A DNA stretch of 64,000 nt from Rugosimonospora acidiphila (GTDB lineage Bacteria > Actinomycetota > Actinomycetes > Mycobacteriales > Micromonosporaceae), in the NCBI RefSeq assembly GCF_039543385.1, contig NZ_BAABJQ010000015.1, positions 62,001-126,000 on the forward strand, given 5' to 3'. The notes beneath the pieces are model-generated. The model was not told where the DNA came from, did not search any database, and saw nothing but the letters and a program-made list of their open reading frames with translations. Position numbers and translations under genes: made by a program. Of this stretch, positions 51,522 to 60,900 are shown piece after piece. Each line of letters opens with the position of its first letter. Position 1 is the first letter of the stretch.

Positions 51522-52820
51522 ATGGCACGACGTTCGCGTCGGAGTCTCATGGCCCTGGGCACGCTGGCGGTCTGCCTGGCGGGTACCGGCGCCCTGGCCG
51601 CCTGCGGCTCCAGCTCGGCCTCGGGGTCGGAGCGCAACGGCAAGGTCAGCATCACCTTCATGGAGGCGATGAGTTCGGGCACCCTGAAGACCTCGCTCGA
51701 GCACCTGACCCAGCAGTTCGAGCAGGCCAACCCCAACATCAAGGTCAACCTTGACGCGGTGTCGGACTACGGCACGCTGCAGACCAAGGAGACCGCGGCG
51801 ATCGCGGCGGGCAAGCCGCCGACGATCGGCCAGGCGTACGAGGACTGGGCCGCCACCTTCGCCAACAGCAAGGCGATCGTGCCGATCAGCAACTTCGCCA
51901 CCGCCGACGACCTGTCCCACCTGTACGACGGCGTGAAGAAGGACCTGTACCTGCCGGGCAACCAGCTGTACATGTGGCCGTTCAACAAGAGCGTGGTCAT
52001 CACGTACTACAACCAGGCCATGCTGCAGGCCAAGCACCTGACCGCGCCGACCACGTGGGACCAGTTCGCCACCGACGCCAAGGCGGTGGCCGGCAACGGT
52101 ACCGTCGGCATCGCCATCGACCCGGGCACCTCGTCCGGCGCGGGCGGCGGAGAGTCCCTGTTCGAGATGATCGCGGGCTCCTACGGCACTCCGGTGTTCG
52201 GCACCGACGGTAGTCCGCAGTTCAACTCCCCGGCCGCCGTGCAGGCCATGCAGTACCTGGTCAACCTGAAGAACGCCGGGGCGCTGGCGGTCGGCACCAA
52301 CTACCCGGGCGAGACCGACCTCGGCGCCGGCAAGGGTCTGTTCGACGTGTCCAGCGTGGCCAGTTACTACTACGACCAGCAGGCCATCGGCGGCAAGTTC
52401 CCGATGGGTACCGCCGCGGCGCCGGCCGGACCGGCCGGCCGCACCAACGCCCTGGCGGGTACCAACATCGTGATGTTCGCGAAGGCCAGCTCGGCCGAGC
52501 AGAAGGCGGCGTGGACGTACATGAAGTTCCTGTCCTCGGCGTCCTCGCAGGCGTACTGGGCCGAGAACTCCGGCTACCTGCCGGTCACCCCCGACGCGAT
52601 GGCCCAGATGACCGACTTCGTGGCCAAGAACCCGTACGTGAAGTTCGCCGCCGACGACCTGTCCATCGCGGTCGGCGCCCCGCCGTACTCCTGGATCACC
52701 AAGTGCCAGGGTGACCTGGCGGTGGCCATGCAGTCGGCCCTGTCGGGCAAGCAGACGGCCGCCGCCGCCCTGGCCGACGCGCAGAAGCAGGCCACGGCGG
52801 ACAAGTCCTCGTCGCAGTGA
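51522..52820 (+). CDS. ABC transporter sugar-binding lipoprotein
   Basis: The 432-residue extracytoplasmic solute-binding protein of family 1 has signal peptide MARRSRRSLMALGTLAVCLA and lipobox ALAAC, then a two-lobed binding domain with pattern VSITFMEAMSSGTLKTSLEH and later SVASYYYDQQAIGGKF. The ligand is probably a di- or oligosaccharide or glycerol-phosphate-type solute; it cannot be read from sequence. Its stop overlaps the next start. GGAGGAG precedes ATG 51522. Confidence 0.92.
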   Translation: MARRSRRSLMALGTLAVCLAGTGALAACGSSSASGSERNGKVSITFMEAMSSGTLKTSLEHLTQQFEQANPNIKVNLDAVSDYGTLQTKETAAIAAGKPPTIGQAYEDWAATFANSKAIVPISNFATADDLSHLYDGVKKDLYLPGNQLYMWPFNKSVVITYYNQAMLQAKHLTAPTTWDQFATDAKAVAGNGTVGIAIDPGTSSGAGGGESLFEMIAGSYGTPVFGTDGSPQFNSPAAVQAMQYLVNLKNAGALAVGTNYPGETDLGAGKGLFDVSSVASYYYDQQAIGGKFPMGTAAAPAGPAGRTNALAGTNIVMFAKASSAEQKAAWTYMKFLSSASSQAYWAENSGYLPVTPDAMAQMTDFVAKNPYVKFAADDLSIAVGAPPYSWITKCQGDLAVAMQSALSGKQTAAAALADAQKQATADKSSSQ

Positions 52821-53692
52821 CCAAGCCAACCACTGCCCGGCCGATTCCGGCCAGGCGCCGCCACCCGCGGCGCCTGGCCGGCGCGGTCGTGCGCCGGGTA
52901 TTCGCGGTGCTGCTCGGCTGCCTGTTCATCGCGCCGCTCTACTGGGTGCTGACCACGTCGCTGGCACGCAACGGCGACGTGTACAAGTTTCCGCCGTCGC
53001 TGATCCCGCATTGGCACTTCGGCAACTACGCCCGGGCCTGGGATGCCGCCCCGTGGCTGCGGCTGTTCGGCAACACCGTCCTGATCGCCAGCGCCACGGT
53101 GCTGCTGGCCCTGTTCACCTCGGTGCTGGCCGGCTTCGCGTTCGGCGTGCTGCGCTTCCGGGGCCGCAAGGTGCTTTTCGCGTTGGTGATGTCGGTGATG
53201 CTCATCCCGCAGACGGTGCTGCTGATTCCGGTGTACATCATCGCGCAGACGATCGACTGGCTGGACACCTACTGGATCCAGATCATCCCGTGGGGCGCCA
53301 GCGTGTTCGGCATCTTCCTGGTCCGGCAGTTCTTCGCCGGGCTGCCGGAGGAGCTGTTCGACGCGGCCGAACTCGACGGCGCCGGACGGCTGCGGATGCT
53401 GTGGTCGGTCGGCGTGCCACTGGTCCGGCCGGCGCTGCTGATCGTCGGGCTCAACGTGTTCATGGGATCGTGGAACTCGTTCCTGTGGCCGTTCATCATG
53501 ACCAGCTCCGGCTCGCACGTGCAGCCGGTCGAGGTCGGCCTGGCCACCTTCTACGGCACCGACGGCACCGACTGGACCGGCCTGTCGGCCGCGGTCGCCT
53601 TCACCACGGTGCCGGTGCTGGCGCTGTTCCTGGTGCTGCAGAAGCACTTCGTCACCGGCGCGTACTCGACCGCGGCAGGCCTGCGTGGCTGA
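52817..53692 (+). CDS. Carbohydrate ABC transporter permease (MalG/UgpE type)
   Basis: The 291-residue second permease has six helices. The EAA motif is ELFDAAELDGAGRLRMLWS. An N-terminal basic stretch precedes helix 1 (VFAVLLGCLFIAPLYWVLTT). Its GTG overlaps the binding protein stop (GTGA), and the HAD gene starts at or inside its last codons, so it is central to a translationally coupled operon. Confidence 0.93.
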   Translation: MTKPTTARPIPARRRHPRRLAGAVVRRVFAVLLGCLFIAPLYWVLTTSLARNGDVYKFPPSLIPHWHFGNYARAWDAAPWLRLFGNTVLIASATVLLALFTSVLAGFAFGVLRFRGRKVLFALVMSVMLIPQTVLLIPVYIIAQTIDWLDTYWIQIIPWGASVFGIFLVRQFFAGLPEELFDAAELDGAGRLRMLWSVGVPLVRPALLIVGLNVFMGSWNSFLWPFIMTSSGSHVQPVEVGLATFYGTDGTDWTGLSAAVAFTTVPVLALFLVLQKHFVTGAYSTAAGLRG

Positions 53693-53696
53693 TCGA

Positions 53697-54446
53697 ATGG
53701 ATAACTCAATGACCGACTCCGCGGGCGTGCTCGTCGTCGACCTGGACGGCACGCTCTACCGAGGCGACGCGCCGGTGCTGGCGTACGCCGCGCACGCCAT
53801 GGCCGGGCTGGCCGACGCCGACGCCTCCGGGTTCCGGACCGAACTCGACGGGTACCTGTCCGGGGCCGGTTCGACACTGGACGCGATCGACGGCTGGGGG
53901 GCGGTGGCCCAGCTGGCCGAACGCTACGGCGTCGCCGCCGCCGTGCTGGACCGGGCCTTCCTGCATTCCCGGACCACCCTCGCCGACGGCACCAGCGTCG
54001 TCGCGGTACCGGACGGGTTCGCGGCCCTGCTGGCCGAGTTGCGCCCCCGGTACCGGCTGGTGCTGGCCACCAACAGCCCGGCCGACGGCCTGAGCGACCT
54101 GCTGAGGCGGATCGGCATGGCCGGCGCGTTCGACCGGGTGGTCAGCTCGACCGGCAAACCGGCCGGGCTGCGCGCCCTGCTGCCGCGGCTGCTGGCCGAA
54201 ATCGGCCACACGGACGCCCCGTGGCACGCGTTCAGCGTCGGCGACCACTGGCGCAACGACATCGAGCCGGCCCTGGACAGCGGCGCGATGACCGGCTACA
54301 TCGACCGGTTCGGCCGTGCCGACGGACCGGCACACGTCACCGCGGCCACGCTCACCGAGCTGCTGCCGGCGATCCGCGAATGGGCCGCCGACCCGGCCGC
54401 CTTCGCCCGCACCACTCGGGTGCACTCGGGCGCGTCCGCCGACTGA
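53697..54446 (+). CDS. HAD-superfamily hydrolase (phosphatase)
   Basis: The 249-residue haloacid-dehalogenase-type phosphatase has motif I VVDLDGTLY (Asp15, Asp17), motif II with ATNSPADG, Lys in STGKPAGL and motif IV VGDHWRNDIEP (Asp183, Asp188). The cap insertion after motif I is helical, as in subclass C1 phosphatases. Alternative starts are GTG 53685 (overlapping the permease) and ATG 53709. Its position after the ABC genes suggests it removes a phosphate from the imported solute or its product. Confidence 0.9.
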   Translation: MDNSMTDSAGVLVVDLDGTLYRGDAPVLAYAAHAMAGLADADASGFRTELDGYLSGAGSTLDAIDGWGAVAQLAERYGVAAAVLDRAFLHSRTTLADGTSVVAVPDGFAALLAELRPRYRLVLATNSPADGLSDLLRRIGMAGAFDRVVSSTGKPAGLRALLPRLLAEIGHTDAPWHAFSVGDHWRNDIEPALDSGAMTGYIDRFGRADGPAHVTAATLTELLPAIREWAADPAAFARTTRVHSGASAD

Positions 54447-54477
54447 CGCCCGCAATTCAACGACGAAAGGCTCTTTT

Positions 54478-55740
54478 GTGTCCACTGTGGAATTCTGGGG
54501 TGGGCTGGGCGTGATCGGATCGAGCAAGATCCTGATCCGGGACGGCGGGCACCGCGTCCTGCTCGACTTCGGCCTGGACATCCCGGCCAGCACCGACCTG
54601 TTCCGCGCCCCGGTCACCGAGCGCCCGGGTCGGGAACTGGCCGACCGGCTGCGGGTCGGCGCGGCGCCACGGATCCCGGGGGTGTTCGACCCGGCCGTGA
54701 CCGGCGACCCGGAGCTGGCCGCCACCGACGGAAACGCCGCGATGTTCATCAGCCACCCGCACATCGACCACGTCGGGCTGGCCGGATTCGTCGACCCGAC
54801 CATCCCGGTGCACGCGCACACCGAGGCGGTGCGGTTGATGCGCGCGCTGGCGGACTCGGGCGACGGGCTGACCGGTGCCGAGCCGGCGTGGGTCGCGCTG
54901 GCCGACGGCCAGGTGGTCCGCCACGGCGACATCGAAATCGAATGCGTTCCGGTCGACCACGACGTGCCGGGCGCCTGCGGGTACCTGATCCGCACCTCCG
55001 GGGGAACCCTGGCCTACACCGGCGACATCCGCTTCCACGGGCGCCACCCGGAACGCAGCCACGACTTCGTCACCCGCGCGGCCGGCTGCGACGTGCTGGT
55101 CACCGAGGGGACCACGTTGAGCTGGCCGGCGCCCGACGGCCGGCCCCGGGACGAGAACGACGTGGCCGCCTCGTTCGTCGAGGCGCTGACCGGTACCGCC
55201 GGGCTGGTGCTGCTGGCGATGTACCCACGGGATGTGGAGCGGGCGGCCGAGTTCATGGCGCTGGCCCGCGACCACGGCCGGGTACTGGTCTGGCCGGTCC
55301 CGGTGGCGCGGTTCCTGCGCGGGTACGGTCTGCCCGACGTGTCCTCGTGGGACACCGTGACGCTGTCGGACATCCGGGCCGATCCGAAACGGTACGTGGT
55401 CCACCCGGCGCCGTACGACTTCGCCTCACTGCTGGACCTGCCGACCGACGACGAGACCGTGTTCCTGCACGCCAACGGCGAACCGCTGGGCCCCTTCGAC
55501 CCGCGCTGGACGCTGCTCACCGACTGGCTGACCCAACTGCGCGTCCCGCTGCGGACGATCGGCTGCTCCGGCCATGCCGCCCCGGACGACCTGCACGCCA
55601 TGGTCGAGCGGATCCGGCCGCGCGTGGTGTTCCCGATTCACACCACCGAGCCCACCCGGCTGCACCCGCCGATCGGGGTCCGCCGGGTGGTGGCCCGCTA
55701 CGGCGTCCGGTACGGCTTCGACGGCGACCCGCGGGGCTGA
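54478..55740 (+). CDS. Beta-CASP-like metallo-beta-lactamase hydrolase
   Basis: The 420-residue metal-dependent hydrolase has the signature S92-HPHIDH (His93, His95, Asp97, His98), metal-ligand segments VDHDVPG and YTGDIRFHG, an inserted region of the beta-CASP type and a late CSGHAAPD with His366, as in RNase J-like enzymes. It has no KH or other RNA-binding domain and is shorter than RNase J. It probably acts on a phosphodiester or cyclic phosphate. GTG 54478 follows GAAAGG. The gene is last in the ABC operon, 31 bp after HAD. Confidence 0.82.
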   Translation: MSTVEFWGGLGVIGSSKILIRDGGHRVLLDFGLDIPASTDLFRAPVTERPGRELADRLRVGAAPRIPGVFDPAVTGDPELAATDGNAAMFISHPHIDHVGLAGFVDPTIPVHAHTEAVRLMRALADSGDGLTGAEPAWVALADGQVVRHGDIEIECVPVDHDVPGACGYLIRTSGGTLAYTGDIRFHGRHPERSHDFVTRAAGCDVLVTEGTTLSWPAPDGRPRDENDVAASFVEALTGTAGLVLLAMYPRDVERAAEFMALARDHGRVLVWPVPVARFLRGYGLPDVSSWDTVTLSDIRADPKRYVVHPAPYDFASLLDLPTDDETVFLHANGEPLGPFDPRWTLLTDWLTQLRVPLRTIGCSGHAAPDDLHAMVERIRPRVVFPIHTTEPTRLHPPIGVRRVVARYGVRYGFDGDPRG

Positions 55741-55777
55741 GACCGGTCCCGGACCGGGTGACGGTGTGCGCTAATGG

Positions 55778-55805
55778 TGTCGTAATCGGAGGGTCGAGCT
55801 CCGAC
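55778..55805 (+). promoter_or_regulatory. Possible ECF42 autoregulated promoter
   Basis: TGTCGT (55778-55783), then 18 bases, then CGAC (55802-55805) upstream of the ECF42 gene. It resembles the DGPF-gene candidate (TGTCGA-N17-CGAC) with one change and one extra spacer base, so it is weaker. Confidence 0.3.
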
Positions 55806-55818
55806 CGTTCCTGACTTG

Positions 55819-57048
55819 ATGGGGTCGATGAACGACATCGGCGAAGTGATCACCCGGGTCCACCGCGAGGAGTGGGCCCGGGTGGTCGCGACCCTGGCCA
55901 GGCGCCTCGGCGACCTCGACATCGCCGAGGAGATGGCCGCCGAGGCGTTCGCGGCCGCCGTCGAACGCTGGCCGGTCGACGGCGTCCCGCCGAATCCCGG
56001 CGCGTGGCTCACCACCACCGCCCAGCGCAGGGCCATCGACCGGCTCCGGCGCGAGGCCAGGCGCGAGGAGAAGCATCGGGAGGCGCTGATGCTGTTCGAC
56101 ACCCCCGAGCCGGTCGGCGTCATCGACGACGACCGGCTGCGCCTCGTCTTCATCTGCTGCCACCCCGCTCTCGCCATGGAGGCGCGGATCGCGCTGACCC
56201 TGCGGATGGTCGGCGGACTCACCGTGCCCGAGATCGCCCGCGCGTTCCTGGTTCAGGAGACCGCGATGGGCCAGCGGATCACCCGCGCCAAGGCGAAGAT
56301 CAAGGCGGCGAAGATCCCCTATGGCGTGCCGTTGCGCGAGGACCTCCCGGCCCGGGTCACCGGGGTGCTCGCCGTTCTCTACCTGATCTTCAACGAGGGC
56401 TACCTGGCCTCGGACCCCGAGAAGGAGGCGGTCCGCGGCGACCTGACCGCCGAGGCGATCCGGCTGACCCGGCTGGTCCGTGCCCTGATGCCGGCCGACG
56501 GCGAGGTCGCCGGACTCCTGGCGCTGATGCTCCTGATCCAGGCCCGCCGGGCCGCACGGCTGTCCGCGAACGGTGAGCTGGTCCCCCTGGACGCGCAGGA
56601 CCGCGGCGCCTGGAATCGCGAGCTGATCGCCGAGGGCCACGCGCTCGTCCGCGCGCGGCTCGCGTCCGGCCAGGCGCCGGGGCGCTACCAGATCCTCGCC
56701 GCCATCAACGCCGTCCACACCGACGCCCGCGACATCCGTGACACCGACTGGTCGCAGATCGTCGCGCTCTACGACCAGCTGGTCCGCCTCGACCCCTCGC
56801 CGATCGTGCGGCTCAACCGGGCGATCGCGGTCGCCGAACTCGACGGCCCACAGGTCGCGCTCGCGGAGGTGGACGGCCTGCCGCTGGAGGGCTATCGCGC
56901 CTACCACGCCACGCGCGCCGACCTGCTGCGCCGGCTGGGCCGCGGCGAACAGTCGCGGGCGGCGTACGACCGGGCCATCGGGCTGGCGGGCAACATCGCC
57001 GAGACGGCGTACCTCATCCGTCGCCGCGACCAGTTAGCCGGGTCGTGA
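55819..57048 (+). CDS. ECF42-type sigma factor with C-terminal TPR-like domain
   Basis: The 409-residue RNA polymerase sigma factor has region 2 (VHREEWARVVATLARRLGDL, then EEMAAEAFAAAVERWPVDG), region 4 (LTLRMVGGLTVPEIARAFLV) and a long C-terminal domain with YLIFNEGYLAS and TPR-like helices to YHATRADLLRRLGR, characteristic of the ECF42 group. These sigma factors normally lie next to DGPF genes and lack an anti-sigma factor. Here neither neighbour is a DGPF gene. Start is ATG 55819 or 55828, no clear Shine-Dalgarno at either. Confidence 0.92.
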   Translation: MGSMNDIGEVITRVHREEWARVVATLARRLGDLDIAEEMAAEAFAAAVERWPVDGVPPNPGAWLTTTAQRRAIDRLRREARREEKHREALMLFDTPEPVGVIDDDRLRLVFICCHPALAMEARIALTLRMVGGLTVPEIARAFLVQETAMGQRITRAKAKIKAAKIPYGVPLREDLPARVTGVLAVLYLIFNEGYLASDPEKEAVRGDLTAEAIRLTRLVRALMPADGEVAGLLALMLLIQARRAARLSANGELVPLDAQDRGAWNRELIAEGHALVRARLASGQAPGRYQILAAINAVHTDARDIRDTDWSQIVALYDQLVRLDPSPIVRLNRAIAVAELDGPQVALAEVDGLPLEGYRAYHATRADLLRRLGRGEQSRAAYDRAIGLAGNIAETAYLIRRRDQLAGS

Positions 57049-57058
57049 GCGGCCGAGG

Positions 57059-57394
57059 CTAGGCCGCCGTCCCGAAGTACGTGGAGTACGCGTACGGGGA
57101 CAGCACGACCTGGATCAGGGAGTTGTCGGACTCTTCCAGCACGCGGAAGGTGACGACGACCTCGGGGTACGCGGCGGTCACCCCGAGCGTGGCGAAATAC
57201 CTGTCGCTGTCGAAGACGATCCGGTGCGTACCGCGCTGGAGACAGCTGGCCGACCAGCCGGGAATCGTTCCATCGCCATCGGTTTCACCATGAGCGACTG
57301 GAGCTAGACGATCGTCAATGCGTTCCAGGCGGGCCCGAAGCCCGACGGCCGATCGACCGTACACACCGTCCACCGCACGCACCGAAACGCTCAT
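57059..57394 (-). CDS. Transthyretin-like (HIUase-fold) protein lacking catalytic residues
   Basis: A 111-residue protein matching the 5-hydroxyisourate hydrolase/transthyretin fold: VRAVDGVYGRSAVGLRARLE, HRIVFDSDRYFATLGVTAAY and PEVVVTFRVLEE, ending LSPYAYSTYFGTAA. True HIUases have His in the N-terminal THVLD motif, His in the HYHVPLLLSP strand, and C-terminal YRGS. Here these positions read VRAVD, SLIQVVLSP and YFGT, so the uricase-pathway reaction is unlikely. A binding or structural role is more plausible. GGGGA lies before the ATG. Converges with the ECF42 gene. Confidence 0.65.
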   Translation of the reverse strand: MSVSVRAVDGVYGRSAVGLRARLERIDDRLAPVAHGETDGDGTIPGWSASCLQRGTHRIVFDSDRYFATLGVTAAYPEVVVTFRVLEESDNSLIQVVLSPYAYSTYFGTAA

Positions 57395-57673
57395 GACAAT
57401 CCCCAGTCTGGTTGATCAGACGCGACCCCCCGCGTAGCAGGGCGTAGGCCCTGAACACCAGGCTTCCGCCGACCCAAATAATATCGCAGAAGGCTCCAAT
57501 CGAGCGGGCCTCAGCGATCTATCGATCCGCTATCGCCACGCCATCAATTGACCACGATATTGGCTCGAGAGAGCGGCAATAATTCGGCGATTAGCTCCCT
57601 GCCTAGTTTGAAATCAGCACCGGAAAACACGACAAGTGCTAAGCCATAATCCTAGACAAAGGCAGGGATTGCG
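57395..57673. promoter_or_regulatory. Divergent promoter region, AT-richer than the rest
   Basis: These 279 bp separate the transthyretin-like gene from the small peptide gene. CATAAT (57645-57650) is a candidate -10 for the peptide gene, with GGCAGGG (57661-57667) as its Shine-Dalgarno. No -35 match at a good distance. Lower GC content indicates a regulatory segment. Confidence 0.45.
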
Positions 57674-57841
57674 ATGCGCCGCAGCGGCCACCTGGTTCGA
57701 GTCCGTACCCTCGTTATCGCGATGGCCGCCGCCATCGTTCTGGCGACCGGCATCATTGACATCCACAACGCCAACGCCGACGGGCCCACCACCCCGCCGC
57801 CCGCGCCCACCGCGAGCCCCGACAACACCGTGTGGGGCTGA
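57674..57841 (+). CDS. Small exported peptide (55 aa), possible signal peptide for the adjacent regulator
   Basis: A short gene with a good ribosome-binding site (GGCAGGG, six bases before ATG). The 55-residue product begins MRRSGHLVRVRTLVIAMAAA, a basic tip and hydrophobic helix (about 12-28) ending near NANA, then a Pro/Thr-rich mature region and the C-terminus SPDNTVWG. It resembles secreted precursors from which a short C-terminal peptide could be released. The BTAD/NB-ARC/TPR regulator gene converges 133 bp away. A link is inferred; no homologue was checked. Confidence 0.7.
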   Translation: MRRSGHLVRVRTLVIAMAAAIVLATGIIDIHNANADGPTTPPPAPTASPDNTVWG

Positions 57842-57869
57842 GGCACCCACGGATGAACTCGACTGAAAC

Positions 57870-57915
57870 GTCAGCGCCTCGGCTCCCCCGTCAGGGGGAT
57901 CGCCGGGGCGCTGAC
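57870..57915. terminator. Bidirectional terminator between peptide gene and BTAD regulator
   Basis: Stem GTCAGCGCC (57870-57878) and GGCGCTGAC (57907-57915), with additional pairing inside (CGGC/GCCG and TCCCCC/GGGGGA). It lies between two converging genes. Confidence 0.75.
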
Positions 57916-57974
57916 CGTGTGATGGAACGTGGTAGAGCCGCGATTGTCGAGCCCGTGCCGCACCCGCCGAATCG

Positions 57975-60900
57975 CTACCGGGTCACCGCCGCACCCTCGT
58001 CGTTCGCGCCCTGCCGCTGGCTATCCGCGATTTCCTGCTCGGCCACCGCGGACGCGTCGGCGAGCAGTGCCTGTGCCCTCGCCTCAAGCGCGGGCAGTCG
58101 AATACGACGAAACAGATCCAGGGCTCGACGGAGATGGCCGACGGCACGCGCCGGCGCGTTCTGGGCGAGCGCCAGTTCACCGAGGCCGAGCGACACGCGC
58201 GCCTCGACGAGTTGTTCGCCGGCGATGGTCGCGACATCGAGCGCCTTTTCGAGCGCCGCACTGGCCGCCTCGAATGCCCCGGCACCCAGCTGAGCCATGC
58301 CAAGACCGTGCAGCGCGTACGCCTCGCCGACGGTATCCCCGATGTCCCGTGCGGCACTCAGTGCCTGGTCGAACACGTGCGCCGCCTCGCCGGCCTCGCC
58401 GCCCTGCAGGTGCAGGGAGCCGATGCGGTGCAGGACCTGCGCCTCCACCCGCCGGCTGCCACACCGCTGGCTGAGGTCGAGCGCCTCCTCGAGCAGCCGC
58501 TTCGCCTCCTCCGGCGACCCGCACTCCATCCGCACCTGTGCCAGGTTGTGCAGCGCGTACGCCGCGGCGACCATGTCGCCCTGTTCCCGGAAGACCTTGA
58601 GCGCCTGCTCGTACCGGCGCGACGCCTCGACGAAGTCGCCGCTCATCCGGTCGAGAAAGGCGAGGTTGCGCACTGACAGCGCCACGCCCTGCACGTTGTC
58701 GACCACCCGGAACAGGACGATGGCGCTCTCCAACTCCCGGCGCGCGTCGGCGAACCGCTGTTCGGTCATCGACAGGGCACCGATCGAGTACAGCACCGCG
58801 GCCTGGCCGAGCCGGTTGCCGGAGCGCCGGACCGCGGCGAGCGCGATCTCGTGGGTCTCCCGCCAGTCGTTGAGATAGAACCTCAGCTCGAACAGGGTCA
58901 CCGCGGTGATCGCCAGATCCCAGCACAGGTCGACGAAGCCCGCCTGCGCCGCCTGGCGGACGCCCGCCAGGATGGTGGCTCGTTCGCGCTCGAACCACGG
59001 CAAGGGTGGGGCGATAATCCGCTCGACGATGTTGTTGGGCTGCGTCCAGCGAACCGCCGGGCTCTTCAACTGGAGGAAGCCGCCCCCGTAGATGCGCTGG
59101 TGCGCCTCGGACGACAGGAACAGCAACCCACCCAGGACCCGCCCGAGCGCCTCGTTGCGGTTGCCGACCGGCTCCTCCTCGACCAGCCGCTCGCGGGCGA
59201 AGATCCGGATCAGGTCGTGGAACCGGTACTGGCTCTGCATTCCGAAGCCCGTGCCGGTCGCGTCGACGAGTTGGGCATCGGTCAGCTCGTCGAGCAGGTC
59301 CTGCGCGTCGGGCAGGGAAACGTCGAGCAGCGCGGCGCCGACCCAGCCGGAGAAGGCCGGGAAATCGACGACCGCCAGCAGCCGGAACAGCCGCTTCGCC
59401 TCGTCGTCGATGGCGTCGTAGGCCAGCGACAGGCTGGCACGGATGGCCATGCCACCGTGCTTCAGCTCGTCCAGCCTCCTGGTCTCGTTGTGCAGTCGCT
59501 CGACGAGCTGATCCATGCCCCAGTTCAGCCGGGTGGCCATCCGGGCGCCGGCGATGCGCAGGGCCAACGGGAGGTGTCCGCACAGCTCCGCCAGGGCGGT
59601 CGCCGCGGCCGGCTCGGCGCTGACTCGATTCGTGCCCACGATCCGCGACAGCAGCTCGACCGACTGCCGGGAGTCGAACACATCGAGATCGACGTGCTCG
59701 ACGCCGGGAATGCCGGACAGCCGGCTCTGGCTGGTGATGAGCACCGCGGAGTTGCGGTGGCCGGGAAGCAGCGGAAGTACCTGACTCTCGCCCTCGACAT
59801 TGTCCAGGACGATCAGCATGCGGCGATCGGAGAGCAGCGCGCGGTACAGCTCCGCCCGCTCCTCCAGGCCGTCGGGCATGGCGGTCCCGGGTACGCCGAG
59901 CGTGCGCAGGAAGCGCTCCAGTATCTGCATCGGCCCGATTCGCTGGGTGCCGCGGCCGTGCAGGTCGGCGAAGAGCTGGCCGTCGGCGAAGTCGACCGCA
60001 ACCTTGTGCGCGACGTGCACGGCCAACGTGGTCTTGCCGACCCCGGGTTTGCCCACGATGGCGACGACCGGCACCGCGAGTCGCTCCGGGTCGTTCTGCG
60101 CCTGGGCGAGCTGCTCCTGCACGGCGGTGATGTGCGCGTTGCGGCCGGTGAAGTCGCTGATGTCCGTGGGCAGCATGCCCGGCGCGATGGATACCGGGCG
60201 GATGGCGGCCGGCGCCGGCCCGGAACTCTCCGGCCCGGTCAGGTCAACGTCGCTGGCGGCCGGCGCCGGGACGGCCGATCCTCTGGGCACGGTCGGCGCC
60301 CGCAGTGATTCGTCCGCAGTGAGGATGCCATGTTCGAGCTGCTGCAGCCACTCGTTGGGTTCGATACCCAACTCGTCGACCAGGCTCCGGCGGCCGGCCC
60401 GGTAGACCTCCAGTGCCTCCGCCTGCCGCCCGGATCGGTACAGCGCGAGCATCAGCTGGCCCCGGAGCCGCTCGCGCAACGGGTGCTCGGCGACCAGATC
60501 GACAAGCTCCGCGACCAGGTCGCGGTGGTGGCCGAGGCTCAGTTCGAGGTCGATGCAGTCCTCGGTGACGGAGATCCGCCGCTCGTCGAGCCGGCCGACC
60601 GCCGCCCGCACCGCCAGGCTGTCGATGTCGACCAGCGCCGGGGCGCGCCACAGGCTCAGCGCCGAGCGGTAGTGCCGCACCGCCTCCTCGCTGTGGCGCA
60701 GGTCGTGGTCCTGCCGCGCCCGGTTGACCCGGTCGTCGAACTGGTGCACGTCCAGCACGTCCTGCTCGACCTGCAGCGCGTAGCCCTTGGCGCGAGTTAT
60801 GATCAGGTCGGGCCTGCCGTGCATCGCGAACAGGCGCCGGAGTGCGGAGATGCAGATCTGCGTCTGGGCACGAGCAGTCGATGGGACGTCCTCGCCGTAG

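Noticed and set aside
54478..55740. RNase J
   Set aside because: Shorter than RNase J and without its C-terminal domain; genomic context is a sugar-import operon.
57059..57394. Annotation as functional 5-hydroxyisourate hydrolase
   Set aside because: The catalytic His residues and YRGS tail are absent, and no uricase or allantoin gene is nearby.
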